Assembly: GCA_902795275.1 (NCBI GenBank) | Contig: CADBKQ010000001.1 | Location: 62,001 to 126,000 of the forward strand | DNA: 64,000 nucleotides | Reading direction: 5' to 3' | Source of the DNA: an uncultured Eubacteriales bacterium | GTDB taxonomy: Bacteria; Bacillota; Clostridia; Christensenellales; Aristaeellaceae | Shown: positions 47,000 to 55,394 of the stretch, one piece after another | Position numbering within the stretch: position 1 is the first letter of the stretch | Layout: each line of letters opens with the position of its first letter | Made by a program: the position numbers and the translations under genes | The notes under the pieces: generated by a model | Seen by the model: only the letters and a program-made list of their open reading frames with translations | Databases searched by the model: none | Told to the model about the DNA's origin: nothing

Positions 47000-49393
47000 C
47001 TATGCGGCTTCCAGCTTCTTCAGCATCGGGCGCACCAGGAGCGTGCCGATCAGCAGCACGGCAATGCCACCGGCGGCGACAGCGGCGAACAGAAGCCAAT
47101 GCTGCGGGGCCATCGCCTGGGTATGCAGGGCGAAGATGCCGGGAAACATCGCCACGCCCCCGGCAAAGCCCACGCACATCAGCAAGCAGACAGCGGCGCG
47201 CAGCTTAGAAAATGGCAGGCAGGTGAGTATCAGATTGCAAAGCCCGATCACGCCCGCGGAGAGCACGGCGATGGTGGAAGCCACTTCGTCGGGCATGCCA
47301 AAGAAGTTGAGGATCATCACCGTCAACGAAGTGCATACCACGCCCAGCGCGCCGGGGGCCGCTTTCAGGATGATGCGCTTGAGAAAATGGCCCTTCGCCC
47401 GTTCGCTGCTGGGTTCCAGCGACAGGAAGAAGGAAGGAATGCCCACCGTCAGCGCGCCGACGAAGGTCAGATGGATGGGCTGGAAGGGATAATTCAGCGG
47501 CAGGAACAGGGCAATCAGGATATTCAGCGCGCTCAGCACGAAGGAATACAGCGTCTTTTGCAGGAACAGGGAAGCAGTCCGGGTGATGTTGCCGATCACC
47601 CGGCGGCCCTCCGCCACCACGGCGGGCAGGGAACCGAAATCGTTGTTGAGCAGCACCAGCTGGGCCGCGTGCTCCGTGGCTTCCGCGCCGCCTGCCATAG
47701 CGATGGAGCAGTCCGCCGCCTTGAGGGATGGAATGTCGTTCACTCCGTCGCCGGACATGGCCACGTGATGGCCCTTTGCTTTCAGCGCGTCCACCAGGAT
47801 CCGCTTTCTGTCCGGGGTCAGCCGACCGAAAATCACGTAATCCTCCGCCGCGGCGGACAGTTCCTCGTCCGTCAGCCGGGAGCAGTCCACGATTCTGTCA
47901 TTGCCTTCAAGCGCCAAAGCCCTTGCCGCGGCAGCCACCGTCACCGGGTCGTCGCCGCTCATCACGCGCACCGACACGCCTTCCTGGCGGAACCAGCTCA
48001 GCGCATCTTTGGCGGAGGGCCGCAGGGTTTCCCGCAGGAGCAGCAGGCCCAGCAGCCGCGTCACGGGCGGCACCTGGCCGTTTTCTATCGCTCCTTCCGC
48101 TTCCGCCAGCAGCAGCACCCGGCAGCCATCCACCGCCGCCTGCTTCGCTTCCGGCGGTATGCTGCCCGCCACAAAGGACGGCGCGCCCAGAATCAGCGTT
48201 TTTCCGTCCGCGAAGGAAGCGGCGGATTTTTTCCGGGCCGAGGAAAAGGGAAGCGTCGCAGTCGCGGCCCGGGGTTGATCTGCCTTGAACGCCTGGGCGA
48301 TGGCCCGCTGGGTTCCGGATTCAATATCAAAGGCGGAGATAAAGTCGGCGGTTTTCGCGGTGAATTCCGTTTCATCCGCTTCCAGCGGGATAAAGCGGTC
48401 AAAGGCCATCTCCCCGGTGGTCAGCGTGCCGGTCTTGTCGGTGCACAGTACGTCCACCCGGGCCAGGGTTTCAATGCCGAACAGCTCCTGCACCAGGGTT
48501 TTGCGTTTCCCCAGCTTCACCACGCCCGCCATCAGCGCCACGGAGGTGAGCAGAATCAGTCCTTCGGGAATCATGCCCACCATGGCGGCTACCGCCTTGG
48601 GCACGGCCTGCTGCATCGGCAGGCCCAGCAGAAAGACTTGCTGCAAAAACATGATGACGCCGATGGGCACCAGCAGCTTGCTCACCAGGGAAACCAGCCG
48701 GTTCAGCTCCGTCATCAGCTCCGATTTCGGCGAACGGATTTGCTTTGCTTCCTTGGTCAGCCGCACGGCGTAGCTGTCGTCGCCCACCGCGATCAGCTGG
48801 GCGGTCGCTTTGCCTTCGGTCAGGAAGCTGCCGGACATGAGCAGGTCGCCGGGCTTGCGGTTCATCGGCTCGCTCTCGCCGGTCAGCAGGGATTCATCCA
48901 CGGCGCAGGCGCCGTCTGTGATCATAGCGTCCGCCGGAATCTGGTCGCCTCTGCGCAGAACCACCAGGTCGCCCAGCACCAGTTCGTGGGGAGGCAGCTT
49001 CGTTTCCTCTCCGTCGCGGATTGCGCACACATCCCGCACTTCCAGCAGCCGCAGCTTGTTCAGCATGGCCCGGGCGCGAAGCTCCTGCACCGTGCCGATC
49101 AGCGTGTTGGAAAACACCACGCCCAGGAACAGCATATTCCGCCAGGAGCCCACCAGCGCCAGGCAGAAGGCCAGGGCAAAGTTCAGCAGGTTAAACAGCG
49201 TAAACAGGTTGTCCGCCACGATGCGCGGAACGCTCTTGCCCGGCTCCGCCGTTTGTCGGTTGGCCTGGCCCTGCGCCGCGCGCTTCGCCGCTTCCTGGAC
49301 GGTCAGGCCCTCCGGCGGCGTTTGAACTATTCCCTCTGGCGGTGCGGACGGGATGCGGAGCTTTTTGGATTTTGATACAGGTTGCGTATTCAT
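47000..49393 (-). CDS. P-type cation-transporting ATPase (CtpE/Ca2+-like)
   Basis: 797 residues. Phosphorylation motif CTDKTGTLTTGEM near 318, actuator TGES in DESLLTGESEPM near 175, P-domain GDGVNDIPSLKAADCSIAM near 550, and the membrane motif MVGMIPEGLILLTS, whose PEGL is typical of P2/CtpE-type Ca2+ or Mn2+ pumps and not of heavy-metal P1B pumps (no CPC). About ten helices, with a low-complexity cytoplasmic N-terminus and no metal-binding Cys repeats. Closest in layout to the HAD-IC pumps of Firmicutes annotated as CtpE. Ion specificity is inferred. AAAGGAG upstream. Confidence 0.92.
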   Translation of the reverse strand: MNTQPVSKSKKLRIPSAPPEGIVQTPPEGLTVQEAAKRAAQGQANRQTAEPGKSVPRIVADNLFTLFNLLNFALAFCLALVGSWRNMLFLGVVFSNTLIGTVQELRARAMLNKLRLLEVRDVCAIRDGEETKLPPHELVLGDLVVLRRGDQIPADAMITDGACAVDESLLTGESEPMNRKPGDLLMSGSFLTEGKATAQLIAVGDDSYAVRLTKEAKQIRSPKSELMTELNRLVSLVSKLLVPIGVIMFLQQVFLLGLPMQQAVPKAVAAMVGMIPEGLILLTSVALMAGVVKLGKRKTLVQELFGIETLARVDVLCTDKTGTLTTGEMAFDRFIPLEADETEFTAKTADFISAFDIESGTQRAIAQAFKADQPRAATATLPFSSARKKSAASFADGKTLILGAPSFVAGSIPPEAKQAAVDGCRVLLLAEAEGAIENGQVPPVTRLLGLLLLRETLRPSAKDALSWFRQEGVSVRVMSGDDPVTVAAAARALALEGNDRIVDCSRLTDEELSAAAEDYVIFGRLTPDRKRILVDALKAKGHHVAMSGDGVNDIPSLKAADCSIAMAGGAEATEHAAQLVLLNNDFGSLPAVVAEGRRVIGNITRTASLFLQKTLYSFVLSALNILIALFLPLNYPFQPIHLTFVGALTVGIPSFFLSLEPSSERAKGHFLKRIILKAAPGALGVVCTSLTVMILNFFGMPDEVASTIAVLSAGVIGLCNLILTCLPFSKLRAAVCLLMCVGFAGGVAMFPGIFALHTQAMAPQHWLLFAAVAAGGIAVLLIGTLLVRPMLKKLEAA

Positions 49394-49433
49394 TCAGTAT
49401 CTCCTTTGTGCTGCTGATCCATACAGCATGAAA

Positions 49434-49463
49434 ATCATAGCATATTCGGATGATGCTTGTCTA
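49434..49463 (-). promoter_or_regulatory. promoter of the P-type ATPase gene
   Basis: TAGACA (49463-49458), 18-base spacer, TATGAT (49439-49434), read leftward. Confidence 0.55.
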
Positions 49464-49489
49464 TAAAATAAAAAAAAGTTATTTTATAA

Positions 49490-49519
49490 TTGTAAAAACA
49501 GGCAAAGATATGTTATAAT
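49490..49519 (+). promoter_or_regulatory. promoter of the small secreted-protein gene
   Basis: TTGTAA, 18-base spacer, TATAAT; back to back with the ATPase promoter. Confidence 0.6.
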
Positions 49520-49577
49520 TTCCTTAAGAAGAACAGAGAGAATCGACCCGTCAAATCAAAAAAAGGAGGATGAACCC

Positions 49578-49979
49578 ATGAAAAGACTCGTTGCCCTGCT
49601 GCTGGTGCTTGTCTTCGTTTGCAGTGCGTTTCCTGCGCTGGCTGCCCGGGACGCGCCGATCGGCTATTACATCCGGTTCCTGCCGACCCTGATTACCGTG
49701 GGAAATGATTACATCAAGGTGGAAGGCTACTTCGTCAATCTGAACAGCGACGTAGCGGTGAAAAACTTTAAGGAATTTGAAATGAGCGTTTACGAAAACA
49801 ACAAGCTGATTGCCAAGGGCAATTTTGGCACCATCAACCAGTTTACCGTGGAGCCCCTGGGCATGTGGAAACAGACCTTCACCTACAATGGAAAACACAG
49901 CATGAAAATCGGCACCTATTCCTGCGATGAAAAATACTCCTGCACCTTCTCCTGCAAATTCTCGTATGTGGATAGATGA
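49578..49979 (+). CDS. small secreted protein of unknown function
   Basis: 133 residues. Signal peptide MKRLVALLLVLVFVCSAFPALAA, cleavage after ALAA. The mature 110 residues read as a small all-beta domain, FLPTLITVGNDYIKVEGYFV, VKNFKEFEMSVYENNKLIA, FTVEPLGMWKQTFTYNG, with two Cys near the end (SCDEKYSCTFSC) that could form a disulfide. It resembles immunoglobulin-like SLAP/DUF domains found in Firmicutes secreted proteins, but I cannot name the family. AAAGGAGG upstream, own promoter and terminator: a single-gene unit. Confidence 0.75.
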   Translation: MKRLVALLLVLVFVCSAFPALAARDAPIGYYIRFLPTLITVGNDYIKVEGYFVNLNSDVAVKNFKEFEMSVYENNKLIAKGNFGTINQFTVEPLGMWKQTFTYNGKHSMKIGTYSCDEKYSCTFSCKFSYVDR

Positions 49980-49990
49980 TAGAAAGCATC

Positions 49991-50026
49991 AAAACGGCGG
50001 GCGCTGATCAGGCGTCCGCCGTTTTG
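49991..50026. terminator. bidirectional terminator
   Basis: Stem AAAACGGCGG-CGC/GGCG-CCGCCGTTTT around TGATCA; between the small secreted-protein gene and tpiA. Confidence 0.9.
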
Positions 50027-50037
50027 TTTGTCCGGAA

Positions 50038-50790
50038 TTACTTATCGTAGTTCACAACCTGGGAGAAATCGGGGGCTTTCAGGGACGCGCCGCCAATGAG
50101 GCCGCCGTCGATTTCGGGCTGCGCCATCAGGCCCTTGACGTTCTTGGGGTTCATGCTGCCGCCGTACTGGATGCGCACAGCGTTGGCGACGCCCTTGCCG
50201 TACTTGCGGGCGATGGCCTTGCGGATGACGCCGATGGTCTCGTTGGCTTGTTCGTCGGTGGCGGTGAGGCCGGTGCCGATGGCCCACACGGGCTCATAAG
50301 CGATGACCACGTTTTTGATTTCCTTGTCGGTCAGGCCGTTCAGGGCGATCAGGGTCTGGTATTCCACCAGCGCGTCGGTGTAGCCCGCTTCGCGCTCTTC
50401 CTTACGCTCGCCCACGCAGATGATGGGCTTGAGGCCCGCCTTCACGGCGGCCAGGGTGCGCAGGTTCACAGTGGCGTCGGTCTCGCCGAAATACTGGCGG
50501 CGTTCGCTGTGGCCGATGATCACGTATTCCACGCCCGCTTCCTTCAGCATGGCGGCAGAGAGTTCACCGGTGTACGCGCCGGACTCTTTGAAGTGCACGT
50601 TCTGGGCGCCCAGATGGATGTTGCTGCCCTTAATGGCTTCCTTCACGGCATAGATATCCACGGCGGGCACGCACACGACGACCGTCGCGTTGGCGTCCTT
50701 CACCAGGGGTTTGAGTTCCGTGACCAGCGCCTTCGCCTCGGCGGGGGTCTTGTTCATTTTCCAATTGCCGGCGATGATGGGTTTGCGCAT
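50038..50790 (-). CDS. tpiA: triosephosphate isomerase
   Basis: 250 residues from the ATG at 50790 (AAAGGAG 8 bases upstream). Active-site Lys11 in GNWKMN, catalytic His in YVIIGHSERRQYFGE, catalytic Glu in VIAYEPVWAIGTG, and the phosphate loop GGLIGGASL near the end. Interconverts dihydroxyacetone phosphate and glyceraldehyde-3-phosphate. It follows pgk on the same strand, separated by a 120-base heptad repeat element. Confidence 0.98.
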   Translation of the reverse strand: MRKPIIAGNWKMNKTPAEAKALVTELKPLVKDANATVVVCVPAVDIYAVKEAIKGSNIHLGAQNVHFKESGAYTGELSAAMLKEAGVEYVIIGHSERRQYFGETDATVNLRTLAAVKAGLKPIICVGERKEEREAGYTDALVEYQTLIALNGLTDKEIKNVVIAYEPVWAIGTGLTATDEQANETIGVIRKAIARKYGKGVANAVRIQYGGSMNPKNVKGLMAQPEIDGGLIGGASLKAPDFSQVVNYDK

Positions 50791-50810
50791 GGGAATCACT
50801 CCTTTGTTTT

Positions 50811-50930
50811 TAGGGATTAGGGAATAGGGATTAGGGATTAGGGAGTGGGAATAAGAAGCGGGATGAGTAAATAAACAATGCGAATTGTCCATCAAAACAA
50901 CTAATCCCTAATCCCTATTCCCTAATCCCT
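50811..50930. repeat. heptad inverted-repeat element, AGGGAWT family (copy 4)
   Basis: The left arm starts at 50812 with AGGGATT-AGGGAAT-AGGGATT-AGGGATT-AGGGAGT. The right arm on the other strand reads AGGGATT-AGGGAAT-AGGGATT-AGGGATT-AGT. Spacer about 55 bases. It sits inside the pgk-tpiA transcription unit, so its RNA would fold between the two coding regions. Confidence 0.88.
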
Positions 50931-50936
50931 GAAAAA

Positions 50937-52139
50937 TTACTTTTCGTCCAGAGCCGCGACGCCGGGCAGCACTTTGCCTTCCAGGTATTCCAGGGACGCG
51001 CCGCCGCCGGTGGAGATGTGAGTCATCTTGGCGGCCAGGCCCATCTGTTCCACAGCAGCCGCGCTGTCGCCGCCGCCAATGATGGTCACGGCTTCGCTGT
51101 CCGCCATGGCCTGGGCCACGGCCAGGGTGCCCTTGGCCAGGGTGGGATTCTCAAACACGCCCATGGGGCCGTTCCAGACCACGGTCTTGGCGGCCTTCAC
51201 GGCGTCGCCGAACAGAGCGGCGGTCTTGGGGCCGATGTCGCAGCCCTGCATGTCGGCGGGAATCTTGTCAGAGTCCACAACGATGGTGTCGATAGGCGCG
51301 TCGATGGGGTTCGGGAATTCCTTCACGCACACGGTGTCGATGGGCAGGAGCAGCTTCACGCCCTTCTCCTCGGCCTTCTTCATCATGTCCTTGCAGTAGT
51401 CCAGCTTGGTTTCGTCCAGCAGGCTCTGGCCGATTTCATAGCCCTTGGCCTTGAGGAAGGTGAAGGCCATGCCGCCGCCGATGATCAGGGTGTCGACCTT
51501 TTCCAGCAGGTTGTTGATCACGTTCAGCTTGTCCTCGATCTTCGCGCCGCCCAGCACAGCCACGAAGGGACGGTCGGCGTTCTCCAGGGCCTTGCCCATG
51601 ATGGAGAGTTCCTTGCCAATCAGGTAGCCGGCCACGTTGGGGGAGGTGAACTTGGTCACGCCCTCGGTGGAGCAGTGGGCGCGGTGGCAGGAGCCGAAAG
51701 CGTCGTCTACGTAGCAGTCCGCCAGGGAAGCCAGTTCCTTGGAGAAGTCTTCGATGTTCTTGGTTTCTTCCTTGCGGAAGCGGGTGTTCTGCAGCAGCAC
51801 CACGTCGCCTTCCTTCATGGCGGCGACAGCGGCCTTGGCGTTTTCGCCCACAACGGTATCGTCATTGGCGAACACAACGTTTTTGCCCAGCAGCTCGCCC
51901 AGGCGCACGGCCACGGGAGCCAGGGAAAATTTTTCTTCGGGGCCGTTCTTGGGCTTGCCCAGATGGCTGCACAGGATGACCTTGCCGCCGTCCGCGATCA
52001 GCTTCTTGATGGTGGGCAGCGCCGCCTGGATGCGCTTGTCGTTGGTGATTTTGCCGTCCTTCATGGGCACGTTGAAGTCAACGCGAACCAGGACCCGCTT
52101 GCCTTTTACATTGATGTCGTCGATGGTTTTCTTTGCCAT
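50937..52139 (-). CDS. pgk: phosphoglycerate kinase
   Basis: 400 residues from the ATG at 52139; the GTG at 52151 directly abuts the AAAGGAG site and is less likely. [20 protein letters not shown] at the N-terminus, [44 protein letters not shown], and the nucleotide-binding [11 protein letters not shown] and [14 protein letters not shown] at the C-terminus. Makes ATP from 1,3-bisphosphoglycerate in glycolysis. Located between cggR and tpiA; gapA, usually between cggR and pgk, is absent. Confidence 0.98.
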   Translation of the reverse strand: MAKKTIDDINVKGKRVLVRVDFNVPMKDGKITNDKRIQAALPTIKKLIADGGKVILCSHLGKPKNGPEEKFSLAPVAVRLGELLGKNVVFANDDTVVGENAKAAVAAMKEGDVVLLQNTRFRKEETKNIEDFSKELASLADCYVDDAFGSCHRAHCSTEGVTKFTSPNVAGYLIGKELSIMGKALENADRPFVAVLGGAKIEDKLNVINNLLEKVDTLIIGGGMAFTFLKAKGYEIGQSLLDETKLDYCKDMMKKAEEKGVKLLLPIDTVCVKEFPNPIDAPIDTIVVDSDKIPADMQGCDIGPKTAALFGDAVKAAKTVVWNGPMGVFENPTLAKGTLAVAQAMADSEAVTIIGGGDSAAAVEQMGLAAKMTHISTGGGASLEYLEGKVLPGVAALDEK

Positions 52140-52216
52140 GATAGATGCCACTCCTTTTGATGATTTGGATTTTTCCGGAATTGTATGCCAAGGCCCGGGG
52201 GGCCGTGGAACCAGGT

Positions 52217-52319
52217 TTCAGAGTTCAGAGTACAGAGTTCAGATGAACACTTGGCATGAGTGCAGATCAAAGCACAGACAAAACCATCTGCACTCTGAAC
52301 TCTGTACACTGTACTCTCC
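52217..52319. repeat. heptad inverted-repeat element, AGAGTWC family (copy 1)
   Basis: Left arm AGAGTTC-AGAGTAC-AGAGTTC-AGATG. The right arm on the other strand reads AGAGTAC-AGTGTAC-AGAGTTC-AGAGTGC-AGATG. Spacer about 38 bases. Lies between cggR and pgk, the place normally taken by gapA. Confidence 0.85.
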
Positions 52320-52329
52320 GACCAGCTTT

Positions 52330-53352
52330 CTATTTCAACAGACCAACAATTTTTTGCGCCGCCGCTTCATCGGTAATCAATGAATCATGCTTTTCATGCC
52401 GGGTGGCGGCGATAATGGCTTCGGCCTTTTTCTCGCCAGCAGCCACGGCGACCATTTTGCTTTCCTTGTAGGCTTTGCCGATGCCCAGGGAAACGGAACT
52501 GGTTTTCAGCACGGTTTTGCCTTCGCTGTCGAAGAAATCGCCGAAGGCTTCGCCCACCGCTTTGTTCTTTCGAAGAATGTCCAGATCGTCAGCGGACAGC
52601 CGCCTGCGCTTGGCCATGGCGTCCGCCCGGCCGATGCCGTGCACCACCAGGTCGGCGCGCTGCAAAAGCTCCAGGGTTTCGCGCACGTCGGGCAGCTTCA
52701 TCATTTCCTGGAGCGCCGCCGCGTCCAGGGAATCGGGCAGGTGCATCACCCGGTAATGCCCCCCGATGTGCTTGGCGATTTCCGCGGCCACGGCGCTGGC
52801 CTGGGTTTCCACGGAAGCGCCCATGCCCCCGCGGGCCGGAACCACCATCACATTCATGGGCGTGGCGGACTGCATGCCGTGGGCCATTTCGCTCATGGTG
52901 CGCCCGCCGGTCACGGCCAGGGTCATGCCGCTTTGCAGCAGCTTATGCACCCGGTGCGCCGCCGCCCGGCCCACTTCCCGCAGCACCTGGGGATCGCTGT
53001 CCGCGTTTCCGGAAACCACGACCACGTGCTGCACGTGAAGCAGCTGGGAAAGGGCTTGCTCCAGCTTCGTCAGGCCAAACATGGCGCGGCTCAGGTCATG
53101 GGCTCCTGGCAGCACTTCGATGGCCTGAGGCGTCAGCTGCATGCCCGCGGCGTCCATGGTGATCAGCCCAAGCTCCTTGAGCGCCGCCGCCGCTGTGCGC
53201 ACTTCCCTTTCCGGCAGGTTCAGCCTCGCGGCCAGGGCGCGCCGCCCCACGGGCTGCATGCTTTCGATGGAGGAGAGCACCTGCGCCCGCCGCCCAATGT
53301 CCGCCATCAAATCAGGGGCGATACGGCTGAGCACCTTCATTTCGTCCAGCAT
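52330..53352 (-). CDS. cggR: central glycolytic genes regulator CggR (SorC family)
   Basis: 340 residues from the ATG at 53352, the usual CggR length. N-terminal HTH region: APDLMADIGRRAQVLSSIES, GRRALAARLNLPEREVRTAA, LGLITMDAAGMQLT. C-terminal SorC sugar-binding domain: VVVVSGNADSDPQVLREVGR, GMTLAVTGGRTMSEMAHGM, GGMGASVETQASAVA, DLVVHGIGRADAMAKRR. In Bacillus, CggR represses gapA-pgk-tpiA-pgm-eno until fructose-1,6-bisphosphate accumulates. Here it heads a pgk-tpiA unit. Promoter at 53419-53447. Confidence 0.93.
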   Translation of the reverse strand: MLDEMKVLSRIAPDLMADIGRRAQVLSSIESMQPVGRRALAARLNLPEREVRTAAAALKELGLITMDAAGMQLTPQAIEVLPGAHDLSRAMFGLTKLEQALSQLLHVQHVVVVSGNADSDPQVLREVGRAAAHRVHKLLQSGMTLAVTGGRTMSEMAHGMQSATPMNVMVVPARGGMGASVETQASAVAAEIAKHIGGHYRVMHLPDSLDAAALQEMMKLPDVRETLELLQRADLVVHGIGRADAMAKRRRLSADDLDILRKNKAVGEAFGDFFDSEGKTVLKTSSVSLGIGKAYKESKMVAVAAGEKKAEAIIAATRHEKHDSLITDEAAAQKIVGLLK

Positions 53353-53418
53353 CCGCAGCCCCCCTTTCCTCTTCTTGGACGAACCTTGCCCCAGTGGGCA
53401 GATCACGTCCCGCCGGAT

Positions 53419-53447
53419 AGTATAGCATAACAGCCCGGGAATGTAAA
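53419..53447 (-). promoter_or_regulatory. promoter of cggR-pgk-tpiA
   Basis: TTTACA (53447-53442), 17-base spacer, TATACT (53424-53419), read leftward; about 65 bases before cggR. Confidence 0.75.
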
Positions 53448-53503
53448 GACAAAAACCGCCTTCTTTGTTCCCGCAAGCGCTTTCTTTACCGAAAATTCAC
53501 AAT

Positions 53504-53959
53504 TCAGGAAAGCTGGGCATCCACCAGCGCCCCGCCGGGGGCGTAGATCAGCTTGAGGGAAAAGCAATCCTGCCGGGATTGCAGCAGCGGCAGGAACACA
53601 CGGTCGCCCTCCCAGAGGGGAAGATCGGAGATTTTTTCAAGAGGAATCCAAGCCAGCGTCCCTTCAGCGCAGGGAGTCACCTCTTCCGTTTCCGCGCGGG
53701 CGGTGTACAGGAAGGTCAGCTCGTTGCCCCAGTCCGGCAGGATGAAGGTGAGGATGCCCCGGAGTCGCAGGTCTTTCACCGTCAGTCCTGTTTCCTCTTT
53801 GATTTCCCGCAGCGCGCATTCCTCGGGGGATTCATTTTCTTCCATGTGTCCGCCCACGCCGATCCATTTTCCCGCGTTTTCGTCGTTGGCTTTTTTGTTC
53901 CGGTTCAGCATCAGGTAACAGCCGTTGTGTTCAATGTAGCATAACGTCGTCAGGCGCAT
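53504..53959 (-). CDS. Nudix hydrolase (8-oxo-dGTP diphosphatase-like)
   Basis: 151 residues. A complete Nudix box, GGHMEENESPEECALREIKE followed by ETGL (about 36-59), provides the metal-binding REIKEE. The N-terminal strand TTLCYIEHNGCYLMLNRNKK and the later GKWIGVGGHM resemble MutT/YtkD-type enzymes. It starts 21 bases after the deacetylase stop and likely shares its transcript. Substrate not determined; nucleotide clean-up is the usual role. Confidence 0.93.
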   Translation of the reverse strand: MRLTTLCYIEHNGCYLMLNRNKKANDENAGKWIGVGGHMEENESPEECALREIKEETGLTVKDLRLRGILTFILPDWGNELTFLYTARAETEEVTPCAEGTLAWIPLEKISDLPLWEGDRVFLPLLQSRQDCFSLKLIYAPGGALVDAQLS

Positions 53960-53980
53960 GTGGGACTCCTCACTGTATGA

Positions 53981-55222
53981 TCAATTGCCGGGGATATTTT
54001 CAAAGAAATCGTTACAGGCAACGTCATATCCCACCGTGGAATAGGCCAGGCCGAAGCGGTAGCAGCTGTATTTGCTGTCCCGGGGCTCCACGATGAAGTA
54101 TTCAAACTTGCCGGTTTCCGGATTCTTCTGGCCCGCCTCGTGCTGGGACACGTGCCACTGGTAGCCCGCTTCCGCCACCTGGTAGCCCGTGCGTCCGCCG
54201 AACGCGGCCATGGGCTGATCCCAATCCATTTCGATGGCATTCTGGTTATACATGTGCAGGTACAGTTTTTTTACCTGCCAGGCGCCGTATTTCTGGGCGG
54301 AGTCGGCGTAATTGGCGGCCTCTGCGGCCACGGGAATGCAGTGCATCATCACGTCGGCGCAGACCCGGTGGATGCCGTGGCCGTATTCGCCGTTCACGTC
54401 ATGCGTCACCACCACCTCGGGCTTGTACTGGCGCAGCAGCTCCACCATGGTTTCCTGCACCTTTTTCTTTCCCACGGCCTCATAGGCGCTGTCCAGCTTT
54501 TTGGAAAACTTGTCCCAAAAATCGTAGACCACAGGATAATTCTTCAGCCCCATTTCCCACAGGCCGTTGAGCAGCTCGCTGCGGCGTCCGGTGACCCGGT
54601 TGTTCTTGATCAGGTCGCTCATGTTGCCGCTGGTCAGGTAGGCCACCACCACCTGCATATTCCTCTCCGCGGCGTAATAGGGAATCGTGCCGCCGAAGAA
54701 CAGGATCTCATCGTCGGGATGGCCGGACAGCACCAGCAGGTCGGCCTTTTCCGGCTTTTGCCACCGCTGCACAAAGGCGGGCGTTTCTCCTTCGCCGAAC
54801 ACAAACAGTTCGCTGACTGTCAGCACCGCCTGTTTGTCGGCGTTCAGACGAATGCGCACGTCCGTTTCGCCCTCGGGCAGAGGCGCGTACTCATGGGCGA
54901 ACTCGCCTTCGCTCTGGTACACGCCCACCCATTTGCCGCCGTGCTTCGCCTCCACCACCCAGGGAACCAGCTTGCCGCCGAAGCAAACGTACACGCCGTA
55001 CATGGGCTGGCCCTTGGGCGCGGCGATCTCGATGCTGGCGTTCTTCTGCTTGTCGCTGATGAAGCCGGTGAGATAGTCCCGGTCTGTCATTTTGGCGGCG
55101 CGCTTGGACTGGGACGATACCGTGATCTTGCACTGGCCGGTCAGGTCGGGAGCCTCCTCGGCCAGGGCGGGAACGCAGGAGAGAAGGGCGAGAAGAAGAA
55201 ACAAGGGAAATATTTTTTTCAT
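53981..55222 (-). CDS. secreted PIG-L family deacetylase
   Basis: 413 residues. Signal peptide MKKIFPLFLLLALLSCVPALAEE. N-terminal discoidin-like beta domain (about 30-150: KITVSSQSKRAAKMTDRDYL, KNASIEIAAPKGQPMYGVYV). Then the PIG-L/LmbE fold with zinc ligands in LSGHPDDEILFFGGTIPYY (His-Pro-Asp-Asp) and VVVTHDVNGEYGHGIHRVCA. These enzymes N-deacetylate GlcNAc-containing substrates. Export and the carbohydrate-binding-like domain suggest action on wall or surface glycans. GGAGG 7 bases before the ATG; co-directional with the Nudix gene. Confidence 0.9.
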   Translation of the reverse strand: MKKIFPLFLLLALLSCVPALAEEAPDLTGQCKITVSSQSKRAAKMTDRDYLTGFISDKQKNASIEIAAPKGQPMYGVYVCFGGKLVPWVVEAKHGGKWVGVYQSEGEFAHEYAPLPEGETDVRIRLNADKQAVLTVSELFVFGEGETPAFVQRWQKPEKADLLVLSGHPDDEILFFGGTIPYYAAERNMQVVVAYLTSGNMSDLIKNNRVTGRRSELLNGLWEMGLKNYPVVYDFWDKFSKKLDSAYEAVGKKKVQETMVELLRQYKPEVVVTHDVNGEYGHGIHRVCADVMMHCIPVAAEAANYADSAQKYGAWQVKKLYLHMYNQNAIEMDWDQPMAAFGGRTGYQVAEAGYQWHVSQHEAGQKNPETGKFEYFIVEPRDSKYSCYRFGLAYSTVGYDVACNDFFENIPGN

Positions 55223-55247
55223 GGGATAGCCTCCGAAATGGTGTGAA

Positions 55248-55342
55248 AGAGTACAGAGTGCAGATTGATAATGTCTGCCAATAAGAAACAGTCAAATCGT
55301 GTACACACTATATTATCTGAACTCTGTACTCTGTCCTCTCTG
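55248..55342. repeat. heptad inverted-repeat element, AGAGTWC family (copy 2)
   Basis: Left arm AGAGTAC-AGAGTGC-AGATT. The right arm on the other strand reads AGAGGAC-AGAGTAC-AGAGTTC-AGATA. Spacer about 45 bases. Lies between ispH-rpsA and the deacetylase gene. Confidence 0.85.
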
Positions 55343-55344
55343 AC

Positions 55345-55382
55345 AACAAAACGCCGCGCCGCAGTAATGCGGGCGCGGCAGG
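55345..55382 (-). terminator. terminator of ispH-rpsA
   Basis: Stem GCCGCGC/GCGCGGC with a 13-base loop, followed leftward by GTTTTGTT, immediately after the stop. Confidence 0.75.
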
Positions 55383-55394
55383 GGATACGAAAGA

